Shown: positions 30,146 through 38,952, counted from the stretch's first letter. The stretch: 64,000 bases of DNA from Cyanobacterium aponinum PCC 10605 (GCF_000317675.1 NC_019776.1:1364001-1428000); one strand, 5' to 3'. Notes: a model not told the origin generated them from the letters alone. Made by a program: numbers and translations.

Positions 30146-30400
30146 AGTTTTTAAATATTTAGCTTATTTATTATAAAAAACAGCGTTTACTATTATAAGT
30201 CACACTGGTTAACCCCGTCCAGATTTGCACTTTAATACAATTTTAGTTCAAAATGTCAAATCTCGATAACTTTTTAGTTCAATCATTTTTATTATTTCCT
30301 GAAACCTGAAACCTCCCTTAACTTAAAACATGAATAAGTGTGTAACGTAAGTTATTAATTACCTTTGCCCCTTGCCCTTTTCACTTTGCCCTTTTGAAAT

Positions 30401-31864
30401 CTATTCACTATTAATTTGCAAATTACCCATCATGCCTAAGTCTTCATGATCTAAAATATGGCAATGATAAACAGTTTTACCAGTAAAATCCTCAAACCGA
30501 ATGCGAATCTTTACCCTTTCTCCTCGTTTGACTAACACCGTATCGCGCCAAGCTAATAAATTTTCGGGAATATCATTACGGCTAATCACTTGAAATGAGT
30601 TAACGTGAATATGAAAAGGGTGATCCATCATACCAGTGTTGATCAATTCCCATTCTTCTACGGTATTTAATTTTACTTCCGTATCAATACGTTGATGGTT
30701 ATAGGATTTGCCATTAATTAAGAATGCCATACCGTTAGCCATGCCATGATTAAGGGTAAAACTTCTTACCTGACTAGATGAGGGCAAAGCCGTAATAGTA
30801 TTTAACTGATTTGGCAATGAGACAGATTGATTATTTTGATTAGACTGATTAAGGTTAATAGTCGCCAAAATTTGCGGGGAGTTGTTATTTCTTCTTCCCA
30901 TCATGCCACCCCCCATCATACCGTTACCCATCATACCCATTCCCCCACGATTATAGGGTAAGTTAATCAGTTTAAGAGATGATTGCTTATTCTCTCCTTT
31001 GATCATAATTTCTGCCCTTTGCCCCGGAGTTAATAGTAATCTTGTCATTTCTTGGGGAGATGCGATCGCACCTCCATCGGTAGCAATTAAATAAAAGGGG
31101 TTATCATCGAGAGATAAGTTATAAAAACGAGAGGTAGAAGCGTTTAAAATCCTTAATCTTAACCATTCTCCTTTATTAAGGCTAATTTGAGGCTTAATTT
31201 CTCCATTGACTGTAATGACATCCCCTTCTCTACCCATCATTAGTGACATCATTCGAGAATCAGTTAACCTGCCGTTGTTGTCTAAGGGGAAATCTTGTAA
31301 AACGATAAATTCTTCTTTTGCTGAATTTATTTCGGGAATATCGTCTAATTCTCCTCTGATAATAAATAATCCAGCTAATCCTCCTGATAACTGTTGTGCT
31401 GTGTATCCGTGTAAATGAGGATGATACCAAGCCGTCATACTGGGGTGATTGTCGGGAATGGTAAATTCATAATTAAAGATTTGATTTGGTTGAATTTCTA
31501 AAAAGGCATTATCTGCGTTACCTGTAGGGGAAATATGTAAGCCGTGATAGTGTATATTTGTGGGTTGAGCTAGTTTATTCGTAAATTTAATTTTAACTTT
31601 ATCTCCTGCTTTTGCTTCTAAACGAGGAGCTGGAATTTGCCCATTATAAGTAAGTAAATAAGCAGTTTTTCCATCTATATTTACAGGAGTTTCTTGGGCG
31701 ATTAATTCTACTTCTAATAAACCATTTTTACTTTTATATATTTGTGGTTTTAATTCATTAGCCCATAATGTATCTTGATTAGAATTTTGCTGAAGGTTTT
31801 TAATTATTATTGCTGTGGTAGCAAATAGGGTTAAGTTTAGTAATTGACGACGATTAATTTTCAT
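30401..31864 (-). CDS. Multicopper oxidase (CueO-like)
   Basis: A periplasmic copper enzyme of 487 residues, probably oxidising Cu(I) or metal/phenolic substrates. The N-terminus MKINRRQLLNLTLFATTA carries a twin-Arg-like export signal. All four copper-ligand clusters are present: HYHGLHI, WYHPHLHG, HPFHIHVNSF and HCHILDHEDLGMM (type 1 Cys and axial Met). A Met-rich loop (about residues 305-325) resembles the CueO copper-binding insert. The gene follows the YoeB-like toxin by 9 bp. Its neighbours (DUF411, RppA/B-like pair) suggest a copper-resistance role. Confidence 0.93.
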   Translation of the reverse strand: MKINRRQLLNLTLFATTAIIIKNLQQNSNQDTLWANELKPQIYKSKNGLLEVELIAQETPVNIDGKTAYLLTYNGQIPAPRLEAKAGDKVKIKFTNKLAQPTNIHYHGLHISPTGNADNAFLEIQPNQIFNYEFTIPDNHPSMTAWYHPHLHGYTAQQLSGGLAGLFIIRGELDDIPEINSAKEEFIVLQDFPLDNNGRLTDSRMMSLMMGREGDVITVNGEIKPQISLNKGEWLRLRILNASTSRFYNLSLDDNPFYLIATDGGAIASPQEMTRLLLTPGQRAEIMIKGENKQSSLKLINLPYNRGGMGMMGNGMMGGGMMGRRNNNSPQILATINLNQSNQNNQSVSLPNQLNTITALPSSSQVRSFTLNHGMANGMAFLINGKSYNHQRIDTEVKLNTVEEWELINTGMMDHPFHIHVNSFQVISRNDIPENLLAWRDTVLVKRGERVKIRIRFEDFTGKTVYHCHILDHEDLGMMGNLQINSE

Positions 31865-31873
31865 TTTATGATA

Positions 31874-32152
31874 TTATGAATAATGGTATCGGCATTGTAA
31901 AAAAATAATTTTATCAGAACTTATTTGATAGACTAATCTGTGTTCCTGAGTTATTCTTCTTGACCATGTTGAACCGGGTAAATATTTAAGATGTTCTGGT
32001 TTACCAATACCTTCAGTAGGATTTAATATAGTAGCTTCGATTAAATTTAAAATTCTCTCACTCACTTTTTTATCTTTGCGAAACCACCAGCGTAAGTCAT
32101 CCCTAAATTGACTATCAAAAATAACGGCCTTATTGCTGGCCTTATTGCTCAA
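31874..32152 (-). CDS. Txe/YoeB family mRNA interferase toxin
   Basis: A ribosome-associated endoribonuclease toxin of 92 residues. The family block GKPEHLKYLPGSTWSRRI..EHRLVY and the ending CRYHY contain the YoeB catalytic Glu, Arg and His. Its start overlaps the antitoxin stop by 11 bases, the usual toxin-antitoxin coupling. It sits just upstream of the multicopper oxidase. The toxin appears intact. Confidence 0.93.
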   Translation of the reverse strand: MSNKASNKAVIFDSQFRDDLRWWFRKDKKVSERILNLIEATILNPTEGIGKPEHLKYLPGSTWSRRITQEHRLVYQISSDKIIFLQCRYHYS

Positions 32153-32435
32153 TTTTCAATTCCTCACAAAGTTCAGATACGCTCTGTGACTCGATTTTAA
32201 CACATTCTAGTTCATTTGCACGCTCCATTGCCGCTAATAATTTTCTCGCATTAGCCGGAGATTTAAGTAGATATAGGGTTTCCATCATACTAGACAGTTC
32301 TTGAGCTGACAACATTGCTACATCTTCTTTCCCTGTTCTATTGACAATTACAATACCACGATCCTCGATGATTTCATCTAATATTGAGGCTAGATTCTGG
32401 CGTAAATTGGTATAATTTGTTTGTTTGGTTAACAT
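32142..32435 (-). CDS. Phd/YefM family antitoxin
   Basis: A 97-residue antitoxin with the YefM N-terminal DNA-binding fold: TNYTNLRQNLASILDEII and GIVIVNRTGKEDVAMLSAQEL. The C-terminal half, rich in Glu, should bind and mask the YoeB-like toxin. It is first in the operon and probably represses its own promoter in the 129-bp gap upstream. A palindrome around 32419-32450 is not obvious. Confidence 0.92.
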   Translation of the reverse strand: MLTKQTNYTNLRQNLASILDEIIEDRGIVIVNRTGKEDVAMLSAQELSSMMETLYLLKSPANARKLLAAMERANELECVKIESQSVSELCEELKIEQ

Positions 32436-32564
32436 GACAATAAGTACATAAACTTGTACTTTATAATTCTATCTTAAAATTTTCTGGTTGTGCTACGGAA
32501 AAGGAAAAAGAGAAAAGCAATAAGAATTTACGAAAAACTTATGCTTACAGTAGAAAAACTATCT

Positions 32565-33122
32565 TTAGTAATTTTTATACTGATTAAATACTGTAATATT
32601 TCCCTTATTATTGAAACTTAAGACAGAGAAGGGTTGTTTTATTTTATCAGATTCCATACCGGGGCTACCAATGGGCATCCCTGCAACAGCTAATCCTTTA
32701 AGATTACTGGGTTTTTGGCTTAGAAAACGCTTAATATCATTGGCGGGAATATGCCCTTCCATCACATAACCGTTAATAATAGCAGTATGGCAAGATGCTA
32801 ATTCAGGGGGTAAATTGTTTTTCCTCTTAATCGCCTCTATATCATCGGTTTTTATGTCTGTCACCTCAAAGCCGTGTTTTTTCATGTGAGAAATCCATTG
32901 TCCACAACATCCACAAGATGGGCTACTATATACGGTAATCTTCTTACTGCCGTTATAGTTAACGGTGGATTTATCCCAAACACTGGCAGTTATAGCCTTA
33001 TTTTCGTGATTTTCGTGGTTTTCATGGGCATAACTAGGTATATTGAAGGAAAAAGCAATACTGCTAATAATAGTCATCGTTGCCATAGCTGTTGATTTTT
33101 TTATTAATCTTGCTTTTGTCAT
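32565..33122 (-). CDS. DUF411 family secreted metal-associated protein
   Basis: A 185-residue protein with an N-terminal signal-like segment (ATMTIISSIAFSFNIPSYA) and a His/Glu-rich stretch after it. The DUF411 core contains YSSPSCGCCGQWISHM, then ASCHTAIINGYVMEGHIPANDI and GLAVAGMPIGSPGM. The Cys and Met residues fit copper binding. DUF411 genes are typically linked to copper efflux and multicopper oxidases, as here. It follows the RppB-like kinase by 53 bp and is probably in its operon. Confidence 0.92.
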   Translation of the reverse strand: MTKARLIKKSTAMATMTIISSIAFSFNIPSYAHENHENHENKAITASVWDKSTVNYNGSKKITVYSSPSCGCCGQWISHMKKHGFEVTDIKTDDIEAIKRKNNLPPELASCHTAIINGYVMEGHIPANDIKRFLSQKPSNLKGLAVAGMPIGSPGMESDKIKQPFSVLSFNNKGNITVFNQYKNY

Positions 33123-33175
33123 GACTGTTTCTCTCTTTTTATCTTTACCTTTGATTCTGTCAAAAGAATATGAAA

Positions 33176-34546
33176 TTAGGATGAAATGATTTTCGGTAAA
33201 TAAACGGTAAAAATACTGCCTTGATTTTCTTGACTTTCTAAAATTATTCTACCACCATGATTAAGCGCGATCGCATTTGCAATAGCTAAACCTAATCCGC
33301 AACTGCCTTTCTCTCTATTTCTTGCTTTATTGATTCGATAAAAACGATTAAAAATTAATTTTTGTTCTTCTTTATTAATACCAATTCCTGTATCAATTAC
33401 TTTTATAATGACTTCTTTTTTTGTTGTTTCTAAAAATATAGTAACTTGACCATTTTTTTGATTATAATTAATAGCATTAATAGTTAAATTTGCTAATAAT
33501 CTATATATTTGTTCTTCATTACCGAGGATAAAAACCTTACTCTCTTTTATTTCTTTTGTTAAATTAACCTGATTCTTTAATGCTAAATAAGATAATTCTT
33601 CGGTTAAATCATTGATTAAATCAGCTAAATTGATTTTATTTTTTTTGATTTTATCCGTATTTTCTAAGCCTGAATCAAGACGAGTGAGGATTAATAAATC
33701 ATTGACTAAATTAATTAGTCTATCATTTTGCCGATGAATAATTTTAAAAGTTTCTTGACTGTCTTCTAAGGTTAAATTGTGACTTAAAAAAACACTATCA
33801 ATAGTTGCTTTTATCGCTGATAATGGGGTACGCAATTCATGGGCAACGTCAGAACCAAATTGTTGCATTTGTTGGTAAGATTGAGCTAAGGGTTGTATTG
33901 CTTTTTCTGCTAAATACCAACTGGCAATGATCACCAAAATAATCAGTAAAGGTAAACCTAATAATAACAACCATTTTATATTATTTACATATCGATCAAA
34001 ATCTTCTAAACTTCTGCCTATTTGCAAATAACCCCATTCTTTATTTTCTTTAGTGTGTAAAAGTAAGGATATTTGACGATAATTATTATTTTGATTATCT
34101 TGAATACTTGTAAATTCTTCTAAGGAATAATTAAGGGATAAATTATCAATTTTAACTCCTGCATTACCTAGCAAATTACCTGATAAATCATAAAACTTCA
34201 GATAGTATTTTCCCTGCTGAATTAATCCTTTTATGTAACGATTTTTGTAAGATTGATTTCCACATTTTTCATCAATCAAGCACAAATCTAAGATGATTTC
34301 TTTGACATTTTTTTCTAGCTTATTAGGTTGAATCAATAAAGGTTCAAGGGTATCATGAAAGGTTCCAGCAACGGTCTTTAATTCTTGATTAATAGTTATA
34401 TAATGAGCGTGTGCGATCGCTTCATAAACAAAAAAAGCACCTAGAGAAATAATGCCAGAAAAAACACTAGCATACCAACAAGTTAGAGATATTTTAGTTT
34501 GATGAAATAGCCTGTTTCTTTTCACAAAGTGCCGAATTGAGTTCAA
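33176..34546 (-). CDS. RppB-like membrane sensor histidine kinase
   Basis: A 456-residue kinase with helices near residues 20-42 and 190-212 bracketing a periplasmic sensor of about 150 residues. The N-terminal block (SLTCWYASVFSG, HDTLEPLL, LCLIDEKC) resembles the RppB/NrsS family of cyanobacteria, which controls metal or redox responses. The HisKA His lies in SDVAHELRTPLSA. The ATPase domain has DTGIGI and CGLGLAIANA. The RppA-like regulator that would normally precede it is about 700 bp away, separated by BrnT/BrnA on the opposite strand. A copper-sensing role is inferred from the neighbours. Confidence 0.9.
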   Translation of the reverse strand: MNSIRHFVKRNRLFHQTKISLTCWYASVFSGIISLGAFFVYEAIAHAHYITINQELKTVAGTFHDTLEPLLIQPNKLEKNVKEIILDLCLIDEKCGNQSYKNRYIKGLIQQGKYYLKFYDLSGNLLGNAGVKIDNLSLNYSLEEFTSIQDNQNNNYRQISLLLHTKENKEWGYLQIGRSLEDFDRYVNNIKWLLLLGLPLLIILVIIASWYLAEKAIQPLAQSYQQMQQFGSDVAHELRTPLSAIKATIDSVFLSHNLTLEDSQETFKIIHRQNDRLINLVNDLLILTRLDSGLENTDKIKKNKINLADLINDLTEELSYLALKNQVNLTKEIKESKVFILGNEEQIYRLLANLTINAINYNQKNGQVTIFLETTKKEVIIKVIDTGIGINKEEQKLIFNRFYRINKARNREKGSCGLGLAIANAIALNHGGRIILESQENQGSIFTVYLPKIISS

Positions 34547-34746
34547 TCAATGATAATGAGTTATTAAATATTCTTAAAGTTTCAAATATTTATATTTTAA
34601 ATTATTCTTTATCAATTATTAATTAAATTTCTCATAAATTGTCAAAACAATAAATAAAGATTAATAGTATTGAATTTCTGATTAGTCAGCTTTGAGTATG
34701 ATAAATTAGTGCAATATATTATAAAAAATAAAATAAGAATTGTGTA

Positions 34747-35031
34747 ATGATTGAAAGTTTTGAATGGGATGAGAAAAAAAATAAAATTAATCAAGATAAA
34801 CATAATGTATCTTTTGAATTGGCACAATTAGCCTTTCTTGATAAAAACAGAATTATTGTTAAAGATTGTAGCCATAGTATAAACGAAGACAGATTTTTCT
34901 GCATTGGAAAAGTGAATGAAGGTATAATTACTGTAAGATTTACTTATAGGCATCAAAGAATTAGAATTTTTGGTGCGGGTTATTGGCGAAAAGGAAATAA
35001 ACTATATGAACAACAAAATAAGATATACTGA
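34747..35031 (+). CDS. BrnT family toxin
   Basis: A 94-residue RelE-fold ribonuclease toxin. The motifs FEWDEKKNKINQDKHNVSFE, a central RFFCIGKVNEG and the RHQRIRIFGAGYWRKGN tail are typical of BrnT. It precedes its antitoxin, the normal BrnT-BrnA order, and overlaps it by 26 bases. It lies on the plus strand between the RppA- and RppB-like genes, which are on the minus strand. Confidence 0.93.
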   Translation: MIESFEWDEKKNKINQDKHNVSFELAQLAFLDKNRIIVKDCSHSINEDRFFCIGKVNEGIITVRFTYRHQRIRIFGAGYWRKGNKLYEQQNKIY

Positions 35032-35248
35032 TGAAGATTTAGAATTTGGTGAAATAGTGGAAGACTTTTTACCTCCACCAGAAAAATTAACTTTAAAAGG
35101 AATAAAAATTCAAATACCAGTAGAATTAACAGAAAAAAATTTATCTTTTTTAAAGCAAGAAGCAAATAGAAATAATATTTCCTACCAAAACTTAATTGAA
35201 TTAATTATTAATGAATATATTGAACAACATGGACAAAATTTCACTTAA
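35006..35248 (+). CDS. BrnA-like ribbon-helix-helix antitoxin
   Basis: An 80-residue partner of BrnT. The ATG at 35006 (MNNKIRYTDEDLEFGEI) is preferred to one 36 bases upstream that lies deeper in the toxin gene. The C-terminal half (KIQIPVELTEKNLSFLKQEA..ISYQNLIELIINEYI) is a ribbon-helix-helix DNA-binding fold, so it probably autoregulates. Its TAA stop ends at 35248, immediately abutting the stop of the convergent response-regulator gene at 35249. Confidence 0.88.
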   Translation: MNNKIRYTDEDLEFGEIVEDFLPPPEKLTLKGIKIQIPVELTEKNLSFLKQEANRNNISYQNLIELIINEYIEQHGQNFT

Positions 35249-35944
35249 CTAACTATCCAATTTTAAACGATAACCTAAACCATAAACTGTTTCAATTAAA
35301 TCACCATAACCATATTGATTAAGTTTCTTTCTTAGCAGACGAATTTGAGCGGCTACCACATTACTAATAGTATCAGATCCTATTTCCCAAAGTTGATCTA
35401 ATATTTGATCTCTAGTTAAAATTTGTTGGGGATGACGCATAAAAAATTCTAAGAGGTGGAATTCTTTTTTTGTCAAGGGAATGATCTTAATTTTATCTGT
35501 CTTTAATGTGATTTGAATAGTATTAGTTTGATAATCTAAAATCAAATTTTTGACCCTTAGTTGTGATGGTTTAATCTCTTGTGATCTTCTCAATAATGCC
35601 CTAATTCTCGCAAACAATTCTAACATATCAAAGGGTTTAATTAAATAGTCATCAGCTCCTGCATCTAACCCTTGAATTTTATTTTCCATTGCATCTTTTG
35701 CAGTTAACATTAACACTGGTAAAGGGTTATTTTTTTTCCTAATTATCTTTAATAATTCAATGCCTGATAATTCAGGTAACAACCAGTCAAAAACGCCTAC
35801 ATTGTAGCTAATATTAGAATTTTCTAATAAATCTAATCCTTCTTGTCCTGATTTTACCCAATCTACCACATAATTTTGTCCTAGGAGCGATCGCTTTATT
35901 GCTATTCCTAAATCTTTTTCATCTTCAATCAATAATACTCTCAT
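35249..35944 (-). CDS. RppA-like OmpR-family response regulator
   Basis: A receiver plus winged-helix regulator of about 231 residues. The start at 35944 gives the canonical N-terminus MRVLLIEDEKDLG; an ATG nine bases upstream is possible. The phospho-acceptor Asp is in VFDWLLPELSG, a sequence typical of RppA proteins, and the conserved Lys is in YLIKPFD. The DNA-binding domain shows LTKKEFHLLEFF and VAAQIRLLRKKL. It should pair with the kinase at 33176-34546. Confidence 0.93.
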   Translation of the reverse strand: MRVLLIEDEKDLGIAIKRSLLGQNYVVDWVKSGQEGLDLLENSNISYNVGVFDWLLPELSGIELLKIIRKKNNPLPVLMLTAKDAMENKIQGLDAGADDYLIKPFDMLELFARIRALLRRSQEIKPSQLRVKNLILDYQTNTIQITLKTDKIKIIPLTKKEFHLLEFFMRHPQQILTRDQILDQLWEIGSDTISNVVAAQIRLLRKKLNQYGYGDLIETVYGLGYRLKLDS

Positions 35945-36086
35945 ATACCCCATATTAAGCTGTTTGCATCTAAGTTTAATGGTTAGGGTAGTGAAAAGTT
36001 AAGCGTCTGAGTAATAACAAGGGGAGGCTATCCCCTCACCCAATAGATATGTTGACGACTCTTACCATTAAATCAAAGATTGTAAT

Positions 36087-36124
36087 GGGAGATTCTGAAT
36101 TACAATTACTTGTAATTCCCTCCC
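36087..36124. terminator. Hairpin downstream of the Nif11-type gene
   Basis: A perfect 9-bp inverted repeat, GAATTACAA and TTGTAATTC with a TTAC loop (36097-36118), is framed by GGGAG (36087-36091) and CTCCC (36120-36124). It lies about 70 bases after the minus-strand peptide gene and about 140 bases upstream of the regulator gene. No T-run follows, so it may be a transcript stabiliser or operator rather than a terminator. Confidence 0.35.
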
Positions 36125-36192
36125 CTCTAATGTTTCCTGTTTCCTAACTTCACCAGTCTATTTTTGGCTAGATACAAAATCTGAGTCTTATC

Positions 36193-36534
36193 TTACCATT
36201 TAACCTTTGTTGTTAGTAGAATTGTTTGACCTGCAGTAAAAGCAGTTACAGCAAAAATACTCATTGCTGTTGCCACAAACTCTCCACCAGCTACAGCCTC
36301 CAACTCTTCATCACTTAACTCTCCTGCCTCTTGTCGCTGAGAAAAATCTGCTTGGCGTTTTTGAATTTCTGCCCAAAGTTCATCCGCAGTAATTTCATAA
36401 CCCGATTCACTAGCGAATGTTGCAACATCTTCCCGATCATTTTCTGATGATTCGATTATATTCATTAATCTTTCTTGTAACTGTTCGTTTTGTGACACAG
36501 CCTCAAAAAACTCAATCACGGCTTCTTGACTCAT
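36193..36534 (-). CDS. Nif11-type leader peptide precursor (orphan RiPP or secreted GG peptide)
   Basis: A 113-residue precursor. Residues 1-70 match the Nif11-like leader: MSQEAVIEFFEAVSQNEQLQ and FASESGYEITADELWAEI. The GELSDEELEAVAGG motif ends with a double-Gly cleavage site at residues 83-84. The presumed 29-residue mature part is hydrophobic, rich in Ala, Thr and Phe, has no Cys, and ends in KVKW. Known Nif11 leaders direct cores to modifying enzymes or C39-peptidase transporters; none is found in this window. The lack of Cys argues against a lanthipeptide. It is flanked by long non-coding AT-rich DNA and has its own promoter region. Confidence 0.85.
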   Translation of the reverse strand: MSQEAVIEFFEAVSQNEQLQERLMNIIESSENDREDVATFASESGYEITADELWAEIQKRQADFSQRQEAGELSDEELEAVAGGEFVATAMSIFAVTAFTAGQTILLTTKVKW

Positions 36535-37054
36535 AGAAAAAATCTCCTAATTTATGTGTTAAAAAATCGATAAACCATGAAACCAATGACACAAAAAAAA
36601 TAAATCTGTCAATTTAAAGATTATTAACAAATATCATTAAAAACGTTAAATAATTATCAGTAATCTTATTTTTTATATGGCTAAATACTTGAAAATATAT
36701 AATTTGTCTTTTTAAAAACCATATATTTATTTTAATTTAACAGGCTATTTTTTATAGTATTATTTAATTTGGAGCAAGTAGTAAATAGTCTTATTTTAAA
36801 CGTTAAGACATAAAAAACTAAAAGCTATTAAGCTATACAAACAAGTTGACAAAGATATATATGCAAAGTTTATAAACAGATTATGCCAACTTTAAAAACA
36901 GTTTACTCTAAATTATTTTTTCTTTTTCTCCCTAGATTTATAGTTTAATTAGATGATAGATAGAATTATAAATCCTTAAGATTATAAGCTGATAAAAATA
37001 AATATTTTTTTAATGTTTACTTAATTTTTATTTATAGATTAAATTGATTTATTT
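36535..37054. other. 520-bp AT-rich intergenic region
   Basis: No gene or repeat family is visible. The region is strikingly AT-rich with many TTTAAA/ATTTAT motifs and includes the upstream region of the Nif11-type peptide gene (minus strand). It also separates that gene from mreC. No mreD-like frame is present here. Confidence 0.6.
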
Positions 37055-37816
37055 CTAGTTTTCAAAAACAGACTTACTACTTAAATCAACTAATACCCAA
37101 TCTAAAAAATCCACGGGGGCAGTAAATTCTATTTCTGCTTCGGGGGCTGGACTTTTATTAAGATCGATCGCAACTATGTTACCAATAGGAATATCAGGGG
37201 GAAATATACTACTTAAATTAGAAGTTGTCACCACGTCTCCCACTTTGACATCAGATACTTTGTCGTAAAATTCCATCAAACCAATAGAAGTGGATTGCCC
37301 TTTGATGAATCCTTGATAACCCGTGCGAGGAAGGGAAGCCCCAACACGACTATTGTAATCACTGACTAATAATACCCGACTGGTATTACTTGTGACTTCA
37401 CTAATTTTCCCCACTAATCCTCCTACACTCATCACAGCTTGATTTCTTTTCACACCATCATTACTACCCACATCAATAGTAATAATTTGCCACCAAGCAT
37501 CTGGGCTTCTGCCAATAACTCTAGCGGGAATTAGATTTGCAGAGTATTTTTCCTGATAATTAACAATCTGTTTTAACTTTTGATTCTCACTTTCTAAAGT
37601 TTCAATTTTATTACTTAATTCCTGTATAGTTCTTTGCTCATAAAGTGCTTGACGATCAAAACTTGGAGATGATAACCAAGAGGGTGACAAACGATATAAC
37701 AATTCATTGAATAAAAAACCCTGATGACGATATATAAACCAAGTGAGGATTAAACTAATTAACCCCCAAATGACTTGTCTTCCGTATTTTTGCCACCAAC
37801 GATAAAAGAATTTCAA
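37055..37816 (-). CDS. mreC: Rod shape-determining protein MreC
   Basis: A periplasmic scaffold of the cell-elongation complex that links MreB filaments to the peptidoglycan synthases. The 253 residues have one N-terminal helix (about 14-30), a coiled coil (RTIQELSNKIETLESENQKLKQI) and the beta-rich MreC domain (ARVIGRSPDAWWQIITIDVGSNDGV, then GLVGKISEV and SRVLLVSDYNSRVGA). Neither mreB (upstream) nor mreD (downstream) is adjacent; the preceding gene is rnz, 75 bp upstream. Confidence 0.95.
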   Translation of the reverse strand: MKFFYRWWQKYGRQVIWGLISLILTWFIYRHQGFLFNELLYRLSPSWLSSPSFDRQALYEQRTIQELSNKIETLESENQKLKQIVNYQEKYSANLIPARVIGRSPDAWWQIITIDVGSNDGVKRNQAVMSVGGLVGKISEVTSNTSRVLLVSDYNSRVGASLPRTGYQGFIKGQSTSIGLMEFYDKVSDVKVGDVVTTSNLSSIFPPDIPIGNIVAIDLNKSPAPEAEIEFTAPVDFLDWVLVDLSSKSVFEN

Positions 37817-37890
37817 AATTGCAACCTATCATCCGCATTTATTCTTGATTAATTATTATCAATCCTTGACTATTTATTGTCCATAGCATT

Positions 37891-38835
37891 TTAAATCTTT
37901 TTGTCTCGACGACGGGGAATGTCATAGCGGAAAAAATCGTAGGCTAAAATGGTTTCGGGAAAAATTGCCCTTGCTTCTGAGAGTAAATCTTTCATTTGAA
38001 TGGGATTACCCGGAGCATAACGAGGACTAAAATGAGTCATGATTAATTTTTTTACCTGTGCCGCTAATGCTACTTGTGCCGCCATCGTGGTGGTAGAGTG
38101 CATCTTTTCAAATGCCATCGATGCGTCTTGATGGGCAAAGGTAGCCTCATGAATTAAAACATCTGCATCTTCCGCAAGTGCGATCGCATTTTCACAAAAA
38201 ACTGTATCTGTACAGTAAACAAATTTCCTTCCTATTTCTGTAGGACCGCAAAAGTCAACTCCTGAAAAGGTTTTACCGTCTTCGAGAGTGATGGTTTCTC
38301 CTGCTTTTAATTTGCCATAAAGAGGCCCAGAAGGAATACCTGCTTTTTTCGCTTTTTCTACATCAAAAATTCCTGCTTTATTTTTTTCTGAAACCCGATA
38401 ACCATAGGCTGTAACTCGATGTTTCAATAGTTCACAAGTAACGGTAAATTCTTCATCTTCATAGACTAAGCCCGGTTCAACGGTTTTTATGGTGACACCA
38501 TAGGGGAAATAAGTATAAGAATACTTCATACAGGATTTTAAATAAGGCTCAATCCCCGGAGGCCCAAAAAGTTCAATATCTTTTGCATCCGCCCCCAAAC
38601 CACAACTAGCCAACAAACCCATTAAACCAAAAACATGATCCCCGTGCATATGGGTGATAAAAATTTTTTTCAGTTGAGATGTTCTTAAATCACTACGCAA
38701 AAGTTGATGTTGAGTACCTTCGCCACAATCAAATAACCAAATTTCTCCCCTTTGAGTTAGTCTTAGGGCAACGCTAGAGACGTTTCTGGATTTAGTTGGT
38801 ACACCTGAACTTGTACCTAAAAAAGTTACTTCCAC
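37891..38835 (-). CDS. rnz: Ribonuclease Z
   Basis: A tRNA 3'-end endonuclease of the metallo-beta-lactamase fold. The GTG start at 38835 is preferred because it gives the family N-terminus (M)EVTFLGTSSGVPTKSRNVSS. An ATG at 38874 would add 13 residues without homology. The metal site is clear: HMHGDHVFG (HxHxDH), then the His/Asp positions in VYCTDTVF and LIMTHFSPRY. The KMHSTT segment matches the RNase Z exosite region. Length is 314 residues. Confidence 0.94.
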   Translation of the reverse strand: MEVTFLGTSSGVPTKSRNVSSVALRLTQRGEIWLFDCGEGTQHQLLRSDLRTSQLKKIFITHMHGDHVFGLMGLLASCGLGADAKDIELFGPPGIEPYLKSCMKYSYTYFPYGVTIKTVEPGLVYEDEEFTVTCELLKHRVTAYGYRVSEKNKAGIFDVEKAKKAGIPSGPLYGKLKAGETITLEDGKTFSGVDFCGPTEIGRKFVYCTDTVFCENAIALAEDADVLIHEATFAHQDASMAFEKMHSTTTMAAQVALAAQVKKLIMTHFSPRYAPGNPIQMKDLLSEARAIFPETILAYDFFRYDIPRRRDKKI

Positions 38836-38904
38836 TATGATTGACAATGGTTGGTTTTGCTGATTCAGACCCAATTATAACTTAGTTCGGAATAAAATTT
38901 AATG

Positions 38905-38952
38905 GGTTTGTTTGCAAGGGGCAAAGGGCAAGGGGCAAAGGGCAAAGGTTAG
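38905..38952. repeat. GGCAAAG heptamer repeat tract
   Basis: Five to six imperfect GGCAAAG/GGGCAAG units lie upstream of the divergent rnz and four-helix genes, matching the heptamer class seen at 494-525. Confidence 0.8.

Noticed and set aside
30401-31864. Multicopper oxidase as an iron-uptake partner of the FTR1-like gene
   Set aside because: The genes are about 9 kb apart with unrelated genes between, and the FTR1-like protein lacks the iron motif.
38836-38874. ATG start at 38874 for rnz
   Set aside because: The extra 13 residues are not family-like; the GTG at 38835 gives the conserved EVTFLGTSSGVP start. The upstream ATG cannot be fully excluded.
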